A model generated the notes under the pieces. It ran no database searches and was not told the origin of the DNA. It saw nothing but the letters and a program-made list of their open reading frames with translations. Below are positions 44,387 to 54,222 of a DNA stretch of 64,000 nt, piece after piece. The first letter of the stretch is position 1, and every line of letters begins with the position of its first letter. The position numbers were made by a program, and so were the translations under genes. This DNA comes from an uncultured Eubacteriales bacterium (GTDB taxonomy: Bacteria; Bacillota; Clostridia; Oscillospirales; Acutalibacteraceae), in assembly GCA_934457115.1 (NCBI GenBank), contig CAKSHI010000005.1, positions 1 to 64,000 on the forward strand. Reading direction: 5' to 3'.

Positions 44387-46247
44387 AATTACACTCCATT
44401 AAAATTTTATTAATCATTCCACTATCATCGAGTTCTAGATAGTGAAGTGCGCTTGCAACGGAAGCTTGGTTTACGAAGGTATCATTAATAGCATTTAGAT
44501 AGAATTTGGATTCTATATTGTTTTCTCTCAATGACTGTCCAAAATGTTCACCAATTCCGCCGCTTTTTATTCCTTCTTCAAAGAAAAAGATTTTTTGGGC
44601 TTGTTTAACTATGTCATAGACTTTTTGATCTATGGGCTTAATTCTATTTAGTTTTATTATACAAACATCTATGTTCATTTCCTTAAGCTTTTCTTTTGCT
44701 ATACAAGCATAAGAAAATAATCTACCGTAGGTCACAATCATAATTTTAGCATTAGTTTGTCCATAAACATCGAAATGACCTTTAGACTCTTTAAAATCTA
44801 CGGGTTTATATAATTCGCCGCCTCTAGGATATCGAATTGCAGCGACACCATCACAATGATAAAGGCAATCACAAAGCATTATACTCATTTCCTTATAATA
44901 AGAAGGAGCAAAGATAGTGACATTAGGTATAGAATTTAAGAACGAGGCATCAAATACTCCTTGATGAGTTTCGCCGTCCTCTCCAACAATTCCTGCCCTG
45001 TCTATAGCTAAAACTACATTCAACTTTTGCAAAGCAGCATCGTGGATAATTTGGTCATAGCCTCTTTGTAAAAAGCTTGAGTAAACTGCAAATACGGGTT
45101 TCATGCCGCCTGATGCCAAACCGGCTGCAAATGTTATAGCATGTTCCTCTGCAATGCCTACGTCAAAGAATCTTTCATTAAAATCTTTTGCAAAGCCTAA
45201 GAGGCCTGTACCCATTTTCATTGCGGCAGTTATAGCACATATCTTTTCATCCTTTTGGGCAAATTCGCAGAGTTGGTCGCCAAAAACTGTAGAAAAGTTT
45301 GTTTTGTTTAGGACTTGGGCGCCCTTACTAATATCAAAAGGTGATGTGCCATGATAAATTTTGGGGTTTTCTTCTGCAAACTGATATCCCTTTCCTTTTT
45401 TGGTTATGACGTGTATTAGGACGGGTTTGGTCATTTTTTTAGCATATTCAAAAACCCTTGTAAGTTTCCCTATGTCATGCCCATCAAAAGGCCCGTAATA
45501 TAAAAATCCCATATCCTCAAACAATGTACTATGATACATTAAGTTTCTTAGTGCAGACTTTGATTTTAGGAATAAACGTCTTATGGGCCGACCTATTAGT
45601 GGTGTATGAGTTAATACGTATTCAACCCTTTTTTTAATTCTTAGGTAAGAGGGCATGGCTCTCATTTCGGCTAAGTACCTTGCTATTGCTCCAACGTTTC
45701 TTGATATAGACATTTTATTGTCATTCAAGACAACGATAAAGTTCTTTTTAAACCTTCCTGCGTTGTTTAGACCTTCATATGCAAGTCCGCCTGTAAGAGC
45801 GCCGTCACCTATAACGGCAACAACATTTCCGGATTTCCCGGATATGTCGTTAGCATTTGCAATACCAAAAGCTGCAGATATAGAGGTACTGCTGTGCCCT
45901 GAGTTAAAAGAGTCATATTTACTTTCGTTTCTCTTTGGAAAGCCGGAAAGACCTCCTTCTTTTCTTATAGTGTGCATTTGGTCCAAACGACCCGTTAATA
46001 TTTTATGAGTGTAGCACTGATGCCCAACATCCCAAACTATGCTGTCGTTTGTAGAGTTAAAGACCTTATCAAGCGCCACAGTGAGCTCGACTGCTCCTAA
46101 ATTTGAGGCTAGGTGACCTCCGTTTTTTGATACTATATATATAAGTTTTGATCGAATTTCTTTGCATAGACACTCTAAATCAGAATTAGATAAGTTTTCT
46201 AAATCAGCGGGAGATTTTATCTTTGTAAGAAATTTGTATTCATCCAT
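44364..46247 (-). CDS. dxs: 1-deoxy-D-xylulose-5-phosphate synthase
   Basis: A 627-residue thiamine-diphosphate enzyme that starts the MEP isoprenoid pathway from pyruvate and glyceraldehyde 3-phosphate. TPP-binding motif VIGDGALTGGLAYEGLNN, GHQCYTHKILTGR and the transketolase C-terminal domains are seen. The ATG at 46247 has AGGAG nine bases upstream. It is followed upstream in the operon by ispA; with ispH at 18.3 kb, two MEP steps and the prenyl synthase are in this window. Confidence 0.96.
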   Translation of the reverse strand: MDEYKFLTKIKSPADLENLSNSDLECLCKEIRSKLIYIVSKNGGHLASNLGAVELTVALDKVFNSTNDSIVWDVGHQCYTHKILTGRLDQMHTIRKEGGLSGFPKRNESKYDSFNSGHSSTSISAAFGIANANDISGKSGNVVAVIGDGALTGGLAYEGLNNAGRFKKNFIVVLNDNKMSISRNVGAIARYLAEMRAMPSYLRIKKRVEYVLTHTPLIGRPIRRLFLKSKSALRNLMYHSTLFEDMGFLYYGPFDGHDIGKLTRVFEYAKKMTKPVLIHVITKKGKGYQFAEENPKIYHGTSPFDISKGAQVLNKTNFSTVFGDQLCEFAQKDEKICAITAAMKMGTGLLGFAKDFNERFFDVGIAEEHAITFAAGLASGGMKPVFAVYSSFLQRGYDQIIHDAALQKLNVVLAIDRAGIVGEDGETHQGVFDASFLNSIPNVTIFAPSYYKEMSIMLCDCLYHCDGVAAIRYPRGGELYKPVDFKESKGHFDVYGQTNAKIMIVTYGRLFSYACIAKEKLKEMNIDVCIIKLNRIKPIDQKVYDIVKQAQKIFFFEEGIKSGGIGEHFGQSLRENNIESKFYLNAINDTFVNQASVASALHYLELDDSGMINKILMECNYGPKEEA

Positions 46248-46281
46248 ATTTAGCAACTCCTCTCTAAAATCTAATCAGTTG

Positions 46282-47172
46282 CTATTTTCTTCTTTTTGAT
46301 AATTGAATAGCAATGTTTCTTAAAAATACCGGGTCATCATCAAACTCATTTAGAGCAGCTATTGACTTTTGTGTTAGTTCATTAACAATTTCTTTGGATC
46401 TTTTTAGACCTAAAATTGAGACATATGTAGATTTTTCATTTGCAAGATCACTTTTTATAGGTTTACCAAGCTCTTTTTGATCAGCAGTTATATCTAGTAT
46501 ATCATCTACTATTTGAAAGGCAAGGCCTAAACATTCAGCATATTTTTCGGCAGCATTAATTTTTTTCTCGTCGGCAGAAGCTAAAACGCAACCCATTGAG
46601 CAGGCAGCCTTTATAAGTGCACCCGTTTTTTTGTTATCCGTATCTTTTAATACATCAATGTCTATTTTCTTGGATTCATTATAAAGATCAAGGGCTTGAC
46701 CTCCAATCATGCCGTAAAAGCCTGAGCCTTTAGCTAGTATACCCGCAGCTCTTATTACATTCTCGGTTGGGATAGACTTTGTATTTGCATTTGAAAGCAT
46801 TGTTTCAAATGCTAGGTTTAATAGGGCATCTCCTGCAAGTAGGGCAATATCCTCACCAAAGGCAATATGGTTAGAGGGCTTGCCACGGCGCATATAGTCG
46901 TTATCCATACAAGGTAGGTCATCATGGATTAATGAATATGTATGAATCATTTCTATAGCGCAAGCAAAGGGTAGAACATCTTCTATATTTTTACCCCCAC
47001 ATATTTTATAAAACTCTATAAGAAGGACTGGTCGTATTCTTTTTCCTCCTGCCATAAGGCTATACTCCATGGCTTTGGATAAGTTAGATTGGGCAGGGTT
47101 TGAATCGCTTGGTAAGTATTTTGCCAATGCCTTTTCTATTGTATCGATATAAGTTTCCATTAATATTTTCAT
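46282..47172 (-). CDS. ispA: Polyprenyl (farnesyl) diphosphate synthase
   Basis: A 296-residue trans-isoprenyl diphosphate synthase condensing IPP with allylic diphosphates. The first aspartate-rich motif is HDDLPCMDND with the preceding GKRIRPVL, and the second is FQIVDDILD. The short-chain type is inferred from length and sequence; geranylgeranyl product cannot be excluded. GGAGG precedes the ATG. It sits between xseB and dxs. Confidence 0.94.
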   Translation of the reverse strand: MKILMETYIDTIEKALAKYLPSDSNPAQSNLSKAMEYSLMAGGKRIRPVLLIEFYKICGGKNIEDVLPFACAIEMIHTYSLIHDDLPCMDNDYMRRGKPSNHIAFGEDIALLAGDALLNLAFETMLSNANTKSIPTENVIRAAGILAKGSGFYGMIGGQALDLYNESKKIDIDVLKDTDNKKTGALIKAACSMGCVLASADEKKINAAEKYAECLGLAFQIVDDILDITADQKELGKPIKSDLANEKSTYVSILGLKRSKEIVNELTQKSIAALNEFDDDPVFLRNIAIQLSKRRK

Positions 47173-47175
47173 AGT

Positions 47176-47394
47176 TTAATCCTCCAAATTTTTACTTGTA
47201 TTTTCTTCAAGTTCACCAATGTCTATTATCTTTTGTTCGGCTTCTTTTAACGTTTTATAGCAATTTACTGCTATAGCATTACCATCTTCAAAGAGCTTTA
47301 AAGAGTCTTCTAATGATTCATTGCCACTTTCAAGTTTTTCAACAATGGATTGGAGTTTTTTCATTGATTCCTCAAATGTCAGTTTCTTTTTCAT
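47176..47394 (-). CDS. xseB: Exodeoxyribonuclease VII small subunit
   Basis: A 72-residue helical protein (LTFEESMKKLQSIVEKLESG, then SLEDSLKLFEDG) forming exonuclease VII with XseA. The ATG at 47394 is preferred over a GTG nine bases upstream because AAGGA fits better. The gene begins inside the end of xseA. Confidence 0.93.
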   Translation of the reverse strand: MKKKLTFEESMKKLQSIVEKLESGNESLEDSLKLFEDGNAIAVNCYKTLKEAEQKIIDIGELEENTSKNLED

Positions 47395-48595
47395 TAAATT
47401 CACTTTCCTTTTTATCTAAAGTTAAATATAGTTTGCCGTCTTTTAACTTTAATATAATATTTTTATCGGCTTGATCAATACTTTTTATTATGTTGTTAGA
47501 GCTGTTATACGCAATGGCATACCCTCGAGACAATACATTGAGAGGGCTTAGTGCGTTTAATTTAGATATTAATTCTCTATATTCTCCAGTCAGACGAGAA
47601 AGTTTAATTTCTAAAAGTTCTTTTATTTTATTATGCCTTATAGAAAGTTCAAGTAACTTTTCTTGAAGCTTTATATTAGGCGAAATAAGATTTTTAGAGA
47701 TATGATCAAGTTCTATTTTATTATTGTTAATACGCATAATAAGATTTCTTTTTAGATAAGATCTAAGTTCATTAATTTCATATATAAGATCATTTATGTC
47801 AGGCGTAGCCAATTCTGCGGCTGCAGATGGGGTAGGAGCTCTTAAATCTGCGACAAAATCGCATATTGTAAAGTCTGTTTCATGCCCGACAGCTGAAATA
47901 ATTGGTATTTTAGAATTAAATACTGCCCTTGCAACGGATTCATCATTAAATGCCCAAAGGTCTTCAATTGAACCTCCGCCTCTGCCTACTATTAGGACAT
48001 CACATGCTTTTAATTTGTTGAATCTTTTTATAGCTTCGCATATTTGCTTAGGTGCTTCCTCACCTTGAACTAGGGTATTGCAAACTATAAGCGTGGCGAG
48101 TGGAAATCTTCTTGAAATAACATTTTCTATGTCTCTAATTGCAGCACCCGATTTTGAAGTTACTATACCTATTCTTTGAGGTATTCTTGGCAAGGGCTTT
48201 TTCTTTTCAATATCGAAAAGACCCTCTTTTGAGAGTTTATCTTTTAATTGCTCAAAAGCTAAATTTAATTCCCCAATGCCTTCTGGTTTGATATCCTCGA
48301 CATAGACTTGGTATTGGCCTGTACTTTCATATATACCTACGTGTCCTCTTATCAAAACTTTCATACCGTTTTCTAAATTGAAGCGAACATTTCTTGCAAA
48401 TGATGAAAACATTACGGCTCTTAATGATGATGTATCATCTTTTAAAGAAAAATATATGTGTCCTGATTTATAATGATTGGATAAATTTGAAATTTCACCA
48501 ACTAAGAATACAGTTGATAAATTTTCATCACTTTCAAAAATAGATTTTAGGTAATAATTGAGCTGCGATACTGTGAGTACTGTTATTTCTTTCAT
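47372..48595 (-). CDS. xseA: Exodeoxyribonuclease VII large subunit
   Basis: A 407-residue nuclease subunit. It has an N-terminal OB-fold (FLVGEISNLSNHYKSGHIYF), the catalytic domain with RIGIVTSKSGAAIRDI, GRGGGSIEDLWAFND and SAVGHETDFTICDFVADLRAPTPS-like motifs, then a long coiled coil. It degrades single-stranded DNA in repair. Overlaps the TsaD-like gene by four bases and xseB by 23. Confidence 0.96.
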   Translation of the reverse strand: MKEITVLTVSQLNYYLKSIFESDENLSTVFLVGEISNLSNHYKSGHIYFSLKDDTSSLRAVMFSSFARNVRFNLENGMKVLIRGHVGIYESTGQYQVYVEDIKPEGIGELNLAFEQLKDKLSKEGLFDIEKKKPLPRIPQRIGIVTSKSGAAIRDIENVISRRFPLATLIVCNTLVQGEEAPKQICEAIKRFNKLKACDVLIVGRGGGSIEDLWAFNDESVARAVFNSKIPIISAVGHETDFTICDFVADLRAPTPSAAAELATPDINDLIYEINELRSYLKRNLIMRINNNKIELDHISKNLISPNIKLQEKLLELSIRHNKIKELLEIKLSRLTGEYRELISKLNALSPLNVLSRGYAIAYNSSNNIIKSIDQADKNIILKLKDGKLYLTLDKKESEFNEKETDI

Positions 48596-49533
48596 TTATT
48601 TTCCGCCTTTAATGATGCTAAAATTGCAGTTCCTACCGCATTGTCGGAAGAAAAATAGGGTTTTGCAAAAATAGCATTATACTTTTCTTTAAAACAATCT
48701 TTTATATAGGTATTAGACATGACGCCCCCTGCAAAAACTATAGGAATGTTACCATAAGAGCATAATAGCCTTTCAACCATTTTATCCAATGTATTTTTAA
48801 TATATACCAAAGCATACTTTGCAATTTTGGCAGGATCCTCATTATTTTTAAGCATAGTCATGCACTTGTTTTCGACTCCTGAAAGGCAACAATCTGCCTT
48901 TTCTTTTATGGATACTCTAATGTTAAAATCGTCTTTTGAATATCCTAATGAAAGTTTTTCCAGTTCAGGACCGGAGGGAAATTTAAGCCCCAACATATTT
49001 CCAACACGGTCCACAACTTGGCCTGCATTAAGATCTAAGGTTTTAGCTATTATTTCACAGCTTATGATGTTATCCTTAGATGGTTTTACGATAATAGCCT
49101 CAGTAGTTCCGCCGGAAACATGAAACGCTAGAAACTCTTTTTCTATAAGGTCGAGTCTTTCTGCAGAATACAAGGCTGAAACTATATGGCCTGCTTGGTG
49201 AGAAAAAGTATATAGCGGGACTTTTAATGCTGCGGCTATTACCCTTGAAGCTAAAATTCCAACTTCAAAGCAGGGCATATAGGATCCTTCAACATCTCTT
49301 GGAGACTTAGATACTCCTATAGCGTTGATAGGTGTGTCTATTTTAGAAAAGAGTTCTTCTAATTTTGGCGAGAGTTCTTTTATATGTTGAAACACCGCAT
49401 CACTTTGCCTAAGTCCTTTTTGGCCGGGCTTCACATCTAGAATTTTTTTAATACTTATAACCTCGCCGTTACTTTTGTAAAGAGCGGCGGAGGTGGTATA
49501 GTTGCTGGTATCTATTCCAATAAAACTATTCAT
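48592..49533 (-). CDS. TsaD/Kae1-like ASKHA protein (M22 family paralogue)
   Basis: A 313-residue protein related to TsaD, the transferase of tRNA t6A synthesis. It starts FIGIDTSNYTTSAALY, keeps the metal-binding histidines in SHQAGHIVSAL (canonical TsaD: HxEGH) and the nucleotide-binding VFAGGVMSNTYI. The body is shorter and more divergent than true TsaD. Such a second copy is regularly found between nusB and xseA in Clostridia, usually called glycoprotease or O-sialoglycoprotein endopeptidase; peptidase activity is not supported. Its role is unknown. Confidence 0.8.
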   Translation of the reverse strand: MNSFIGIDTSNYTTSAALYKSNGEVISIKKILDVKPGQKGLRQSDAVFQHIKELSPKLEELFSKIDTPINAIGVSKSPRDVEGSYMPCFEVGILASRVIAAALKVPLYTFSHQAGHIVSALYSAERLDLIEKEFLAFHVSGGTTEAIIVKPSKDNIISCEIIAKTLDLNAGQVVDRVGNMLGLKFPSGPELEKLSLGYSKDDFNIRVSIKEKADCCLSGVENKCMTMLKNNEDPAKIAKYALVYIKNTLDKMVERLLCSYGNIPIVFAGGVMSNTYIKDCFKEKYNAIFAKPYFSSDNAVGTAILASLKAENK

Positions 49534-49933
49534 GTTTGGTATTCATTTCTTTATATACGCCGGATAGGATTCCGTTTATAAAAGAGGCATCCTTTTGAGA
49601 ACCGTATAATTTGACAAGATTAATTGCCTCGTTGATAGAAACACTTTGAGGGATGTCTTTTTCATAAAGCATTTCATATATTGAAAGTCTTAGGGCTGAG
49701 AGCATAACTCTCGATAAACGATTTCTTTTCCAACCTATTGAATTATTGTCGATAAGTTCATCGATTTCGTCTTTGTGCTGTTTAACACCGTTGAAAGCTC
49801 TTATTGAGAAATTTGATATTTCCAAATCTCTTGCAAGTTGGGCTGATTTTATAATTTCTTCTAAAGATTCATCTTTAAATGTACTTTCGAAGATAAGCAA
49901 AAAAGCTTGTTCTCTTTGCTCGTATCTGTTCAT
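49526..49933 (-). CDS. nusB: Transcription antitermination factor NusB
   Basis: A 135-residue all-helical NusB that acts with NusE/S10 in rRNA transcription. Visible are REQAFLLIFES at the start and LSRVMLSALRLSIYEMLY, SINEAINLVKLYGSQKDASFINGILSG towards the end. It is the first gene of the cluster that runs to recN, overlapping the TsaD-like gene by eight bases. Confidence 0.95.
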   Translation of the reverse strand: MNRYEQREQAFLLIFESTFKDESLEEIIKSAQLARDLEISNFSIRAFNGVKQHKDEIDELIDNNSIGWKRNRLSRVMLSALRLSIYEMLYEKDIPQSVSINEAINLVKLYGSQKDASFINGILSGVYKEMNTKHE

Positions 49934-50144
49934 TTATTTCCATCCTTTAAATTGGTAATTTTAGTAAAGCAATACTAACCCATTATTATTTATATAATAT
50001 TATATCATAAAGTTTATTTTATTAAAATAGCCAATAAAAATAAATTCCTTTTTTGTTGGATACAGTCGAGGTCTTTTATATCTAAGAAAAATGTATTATA
50101 ATAATAATGTATGATTTAAAGGAATTTAAAAGGGGTTATATGAA

Positions 50145-50597
50145 ATGGAAAAAAACAAAGTCAAGGTAAATATCTGCAATACCGATTATACAATAATATC
50201 CGAGGACAGTCCTGAATATGTGTTGTCGATTGCAGAAGAAGTAGATAAAGAAATGAATAATATATTAAAAAATAATACTCGCTTTTCAGTCACCATGGTG
50301 GCGGTATTGAGTGCGCTTCAATATTGCGACGATCTCCATAAGTCAATAAGAGATTGCGATAACATAAGAAATCAATTAAGGGATTATCTTGAGGATAACG
50401 CATCTTTGAAAATAGAGATTAACAAAATGAAGGAAGAAAATATTAATCTTAAAAAGGAGATTCAGTCTCTTAGAAAGAGATTATCTAATGAACAATCGAG
50501 CTCCTACAGCGGCAAAGATGTACCATTAGTGCCGGTACCGCTTGAGGATGAATCTAAGCAAGCAAGTATTGATGTTGACATCGAAGAAGAGATTTAG
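50145..50597 (+). CDS. zapA: Cell division protein ZapA
   Basis: A 150-residue FtsZ-ring stabiliser. The N-terminal ZapA domain (KVNICNTDYTIISEDSPEYV) is followed by a long coiled coil (about 75-120) and a 35-residue polar acidic tail. AAAAGGGG precedes the ATG. It is 14 bases from dut on the same strand. Confidence 0.9.
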   Translation: MEKNKVKVNICNTDYTIISEDSPEYVLSIAEEVDKEMNNILKNNTRFSVTMVAVLSALQYCDDLHKSIRDCDNIRNQLRDYLEDNASLKIEINKMKEENINLKKEIQSLRKRLSNEQSSSYSGKDVPLVPVPLEDESKQASIDVDIEEEI

Positions 50598-50611
50598 AAA
50601 GGAAGCTTGTA

Positions 50612-51055
50612 TTGAACGATTATCTTAAAGTTATGAAAACGAATCCATCAGCCATTCTTCCTAAAAGAGCGACGGATGGTTCTGCGGGTTATGACCTCTT
50701 TGTATGCATTGAAGAGCCTATGATTATAAAACCGGGTGAGTCTTGTATATTTCCAACGGGGATTGCTATCGAGATAGATGATTCTATGTATGTTGGATTA
50801 GTATTTGCAAGGAGCGGACTTTCGATAAAACATGGGATTACTCTTTCAAATGCAGTTGGGGTTATTGACAGTGATTATCGAGGTGAGATTGCTGTTTCTC
50901 TCTACAACACAAGTTTGGTTCCCTATAAGGTCGAACCGTTTGAGAGAGTGGCACAACTTGTTATTATGCCTATAATTACACCAAAAATTTTAGAAGTTGA
51001 TACTCTTAATGATACTTCTAGGGGAAGCGGTGGCTTTGGATCCACGGGTAAGTAA
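50612..51055 (+). CDS. dut: dUTP diphosphatase
   Basis: A 147-residue trimeric dUTPase hydrolysing dUTP to dUMP. All five motifs are present: GSAGYDLFV, FARSGLSIKHG, GVIDSDYRGEI, RVAQLVI and RGSGGFGSTG. The start is TTG with AAAGGAAG upstream. It ends at a strong hairpin. Confidence 0.96.
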   Translation: MNDYLKVMKTNPSAILPKRATDGSAGYDLFVCIEEPMIIKPGESCIFPTGIAIEIDDSMYVGLVFARSGLSIKHGITLSNAVGVIDSDYRGEIAVSLYNTSLVPYKVEPFERVAQLVIMPIITPKILEVDTLNDTSRGSGGFGSTGK

Positions 51056-51062
51056 TTTTTTG

Positions 51063-51094
51063 AATATAGCTGCACTATTTAGTGCAGCTATATT
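51063..51094 (+). terminator. Terminator of dut
   Basis: A perfect 14-bp stem (51063-51076 with 51081-51094) with a tetraloop is followed by a T/A-rich stretch without a clean T run. Confidence 0.65.
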
Positions 51095-51229
51095 TATATA
51101 GGTTGATGAGTTTAACATATATTATAGAGCTTGGGGTGAAAGTTTTATTAAAATTATATATGTATATATTTGAATTATATAAAGAATGTTGATATAATTA
51201 TATAAATACCAACTATGAGGAGCCCTTAG

Positions 51230-51901
51230 ATGATATTTGTCTATTTATTTGATGTATCTAAAGTTGATATTGATATCAAAGACTATGAGTGTTTAATTTC
51301 TAAACATCGTCAAGTTAAGGTTAATAACTGCAAATGCTATAGAGATAAGCTTTTATCTTTATTTGTGGAAATACTGCTGAATTATGGGATTAATCAAAAC
51401 TTTCCACAAATGAAGATACCCGCTGTCTATAAAATAAGTCCAAATGGGATGCCTTATTTTGATGATGAAAAAATTACATTTAGTTTATCACATTCCGGCG
51501 ATTATGCTGCATGTGCGATATCTAACGATGAAATAGGAGTTGATATACAAAAAGTTAGGGATGTAAATTTAAAAATTTCAAAAAAGGTGTTTACTAAATC
51601 TGAAAATACTGTTTTGTCTTCAAGACAAAACAAAACCAATGAGTTTTTTAGGCTATGGGTATTAAAGGAAAGCTATATGAAGGCTAAAGGTTTAGGTTTT
51701 AGACTTGGATTTAAAAGCTTTAATGTAGACAAAAAGGATGACACTACTAAGGAATATTCTTTCTATAATTTAAACGCTCCAAGGGGATATAATTTGGCTG
51801 TATGTAAACGAGGTGAAGTTGATAAATTAAAAGTAGCTTACGTGAATATTGACCAAATAAACGTGTTAAGAAATAGCATGGATAAACAAACTCTCGCATA
51901 A
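51230..51901 (+). CDS. 4'-phosphopantetheinyl transferase (Sfp type)
   Basis: A 223-residue Sfp-superfamily enzyme transferring phosphopantetheine from CoA to a carrier protein. The motifs ISFSLSHSGDYAACAI-like FSLSHSGDYAACAI, IGVDIQKVRDV and LWVLKESYMKAKGLG are present. No polyketide or peptide synthetase is in the window, so the target may be the fatty-acid carrier protein or a cluster elsewhere. AGGAG precedes the ATG. Confidence 0.9.
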   Translation: MIFVYLFDVSKVDIDIKDYECLISKHRQVKVNNCKCYRDKLLSLFVEILLNYGINQNFPQMKIPAVYKISPNGMPYFDDEKITFSLSHSGDYAACAISNDEIGVDIQKVRDVNLKISKKVFTKSENTVLSSRQNKTNEFFRLWVLKESYMKAKGLGFRLGFKSFNVDKKDDTTKEYSFYNLNAPRGYNLAVCKRGEVDKLKVAYVNIDQINVLRNSMDKQTLA

Positions 51902-51935
51902 GAATAACTAAAGATTGTCTTTTGGAGGGAGTTTT

Positions 51936-53321
51936 TTGGATTATATCTTAGAAGGAATCAAGAGTATAAATGATGTCATCAACGGTATCGTTTGGGGACC
52001 TTATATGCTCTTGTTTTTGTTGTTTGTCGGTCTTTTTTTTACAGTTTGTTCAGGCTTTTTTCAAGTAAAGCACTTTAGGCTTTGTTTTAAAAACACTATA
52101 GGTTCACTTTTTAAAATCGGCAGTAAACAAAAAGAAAATAAGCAAGGAATATCTGCTTTCCAAGCGATGACAACAGCCTTAGCGGGTGCTATCGGCACAG
52201 GAAATGTGGTAGGTGTGGCGACAGCAATTGCTTTAGGTGGACCCGGCTCTATTTTTTGGATGTGGATTGCCGCAATTGTTGGCATGATGACTATATTTGC
52301 GGAAAATGTACTTGGGGTAAAATATAGAAAGGTAAATTCTAAAGGTGAAGTCGTTGGCGGACCTATGTATTATATTGAATACGGTTTAAAACAAAAATGG
52401 CTTGCTGCTTTATTTGCGATTTTTTGTATTTTTGCTACTCTTGGTATGGGGAATATGACGCAGGCTAATTCTATAGCTGCTGCTATGAAGGAGTCATTCT
52501 CATTTGAGCCCAAGTATACGGGAGTAGTGTTATGTATTATTTCAGGACTTATAATTTTTGGCGGGATTAATAGAATTGCAAAGTTCAGTGAAAAAATAGT
52601 CCCTATAATGGCCGGGTTTTATATCATTGGAGGTCTAATTGTTATTATACATAACGCAAATGCATTGCCATCGGTTTTTAGAGATATTTTTACAAGTGCA
52701 TTTTCCTTTAAATCCGCATTTGGCGGAGCGGCAGGGATTACAGCCCTTAAGGCGATGAAATACGGTATTTCAAGAGGGGTATTTTCAAATGAGGCCGGCC
52801 TTGGAAGTTCACCTATAGTATATGCCTCATCTTCTGAAAAGGATCCCGTGATACAAGGAATGTGGGGAATATTTCAAGTGTTTTTTGATACTATTATAGG
52901 CTGCAGCATTACTGCCTTATGTATATTGTCATCCGGTATACCCACGGCAAACAGAAATGGTGCCGAGCTTAGTAATTTAGCTTTTGCAAGTGTTTTTGGA
53001 AGATTTGGCTCTGTCTTTGTTGCGATATCTATCACTTTGTTTGCATTTGCAACTATAACAAGTTGGTATTTTTACGGCGAAAAAAGTTTAGAGTATCTTA
53101 TAGGCGATAAATACAATGTAATTTTCAAGTCATTATATATAGTCATGATATTATTTGCTTGTGTGATAGATCTAAATTTAGTTTGGGAATTGTCCGATAC
53201 ATTTAACGGTCTTATGGCTATACCGAACTTGATTGCATTGATGTTATTATCCAAAGAGGTAATAGGGGAAATAAGGAAATATGATAAATACTTAAAAAAT
53301 AAGAGGTGTAAAAATGAGTAA
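51936..53321 (+). CDS. Alanine/glycine:cation symporter (AGCS)
   Basis: A 461-residue membrane transporter with about 11 helices that imports alanine or glycine with Na+ or H+. Family signatures are ALAGAIGTGNVVGVATAI, GPMYYIEYG and GISRGVFSNEAGLGSSPI. The TTG at 51936 is chosen since GGAGGGAG lies just upstream; a TTG 21 bases earlier precedes that site. The last eight bases overlap the metal exporter gene. Confidence 0.93.
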   Translation: MDYILEGIKSINDVINGIVWGPYMLLFLLFVGLFFTVCSGFFQVKHFRLCFKNTIGSLFKIGSKQKENKQGISAFQAMTTALAGAIGTGNVVGVATAIALGGPGSIFWMWIAAIVGMMTIFAENVLGVKYRKVNSKGEVVGGPMYYIEYGLKQKWLAALFAIFCIFATLGMGNMTQANSIAAAMKESFSFEPKYTGVVLCIISGLIIFGGINRIAKFSEKIVPIMAGFYIIGGLIVIIHNANALPSVFRDIFTSAFSFKSAFGGAAGITALKAMKYGISRGVFSNEAGLGSSPIVYASSSEKDPVIQGMWGIFQVFFDTIIGCSITALCILSSGIPTANRNGAELSNLAFASVFGRFGSVFVAISITLFAFATITSWYFYGEKSLEYLIGDKYNVIFKSLYIVMILFACVIDLNLVWELSDTFNGLMAIPNLIALMLLSKEVIGEIRKYDKYLKNKRCKNE

Positions 53322-54222
53322 GGAATCCACAAAATCAATAAAATTTGCTTTCTTTCTTAATTTAGGCTTTTCTATATTTGAGATGGTAGGTGGTATACTG
53401 GTAAACAGTATATCTATAATATCAGATTCAATACATGACTTTGGCGATGCACTTTCTATAGCGATAACTTGGTTTTTAGACAAAAAGTCTGCCAAAAAAC
53501 CGGATGCGAAGTACACTTATGGATATTTAAGATTTTCTATTTTAGGAGCACTTATTAATTCTGTAGTTCTTTTGGTAGGCTCATTGATAATGGTTTATAA
53601 TGCGGTGCCGAGGTTGATAAATCCGCAGAGGGTAGATTATGACGGTGTGCTTATATTAGCGATAATAGGTCTTGTGATAAATGGGCTTGGTGCATATAGG
53701 ACAGCAAGAGGCGAAGCTATAAGTGAAAGGACAGTAAGTCTTCACTTGCTTGAAGATGTTTTAGGCTGGGCATCTGTTTTGATATGCAGTGTATTTATGA
53801 AGATCTTTGATTTACCAATATTAGATCCTATATTGTCAATTTTAATTTCTTGTTTTATATTATTTAACGTATTTAAAAATTTAAGAAAGATATTTGAAGT
53901 CTTTCTTGAAAAGGCGCCTGAATTTGATTTTGATGGCGTAAAAGCTGAGATATTAGAAAATCCATCAATTATTGATATGCATCATTTTCATCTATGGACG
54001 TTGGATTCAATTAACAAATATGCCACACTACATATCGTAGTTAAAGATGGTGTTACTCAAGAAGAGATATCATCAATAAAGAAATATGTAAAGGATGAAT
54101 TTGCAGAGCATGGTGTAGTCCATACCACAGTGGAAGTAGAATTTGAAAATGAGCACTGCGGTGAAGTAAATTGTGTTATAAAAAATGTACCAAGTGCATC
54201 TCATCATCACCATCATCATTAA
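53314..54222 (+). CDS. Cation diffusion facilitator with C-terminal His6 tail
   Basis: A 302-residue divalent-metal exporter (Zn, Mn, Fe or Co). Six membrane helices carry the metal-site pattern SISIISDSIHDFGDALS in helix 2 and LHLLEDVLGWASVLI in helix 5. The cytoplasmic domain contains MHHFHLWTLD. The protein ends in six consecutive histidines after SAS, a likely metal-binding tail encoded by the chromosome (CAT/CAC codons at 54202-54219). AAGAGG precedes the ATG. It overlaps the symporter gene, so both are probably co-transcribed. Confidence 0.92.
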   Translation: MSKESTKSIKFAFFLNLGFSIFEMVGGILVNSISIISDSIHDFGDALSIAITWFLDKKSAKKPDAKYTYGYLRFSILGALINSVVLLVGSLIMVYNAVPRLINPQRVDYDGVLILAIIGLVINGLGAYRTARGEAISERTVSLHLLEDVLGWASVLICSVFMKIFDLPILDPILSILISCFILFNVFKNLRKIFEVFLEKAPEFDFDGVKAEILENPSIIDMHHFHLWTLDSINKYATLHIVVKDGVTQEEISSIKKYVKDEFAEHGVVHTTVEVEFENEHCGEVNCVIKNVPSASHHHHHH

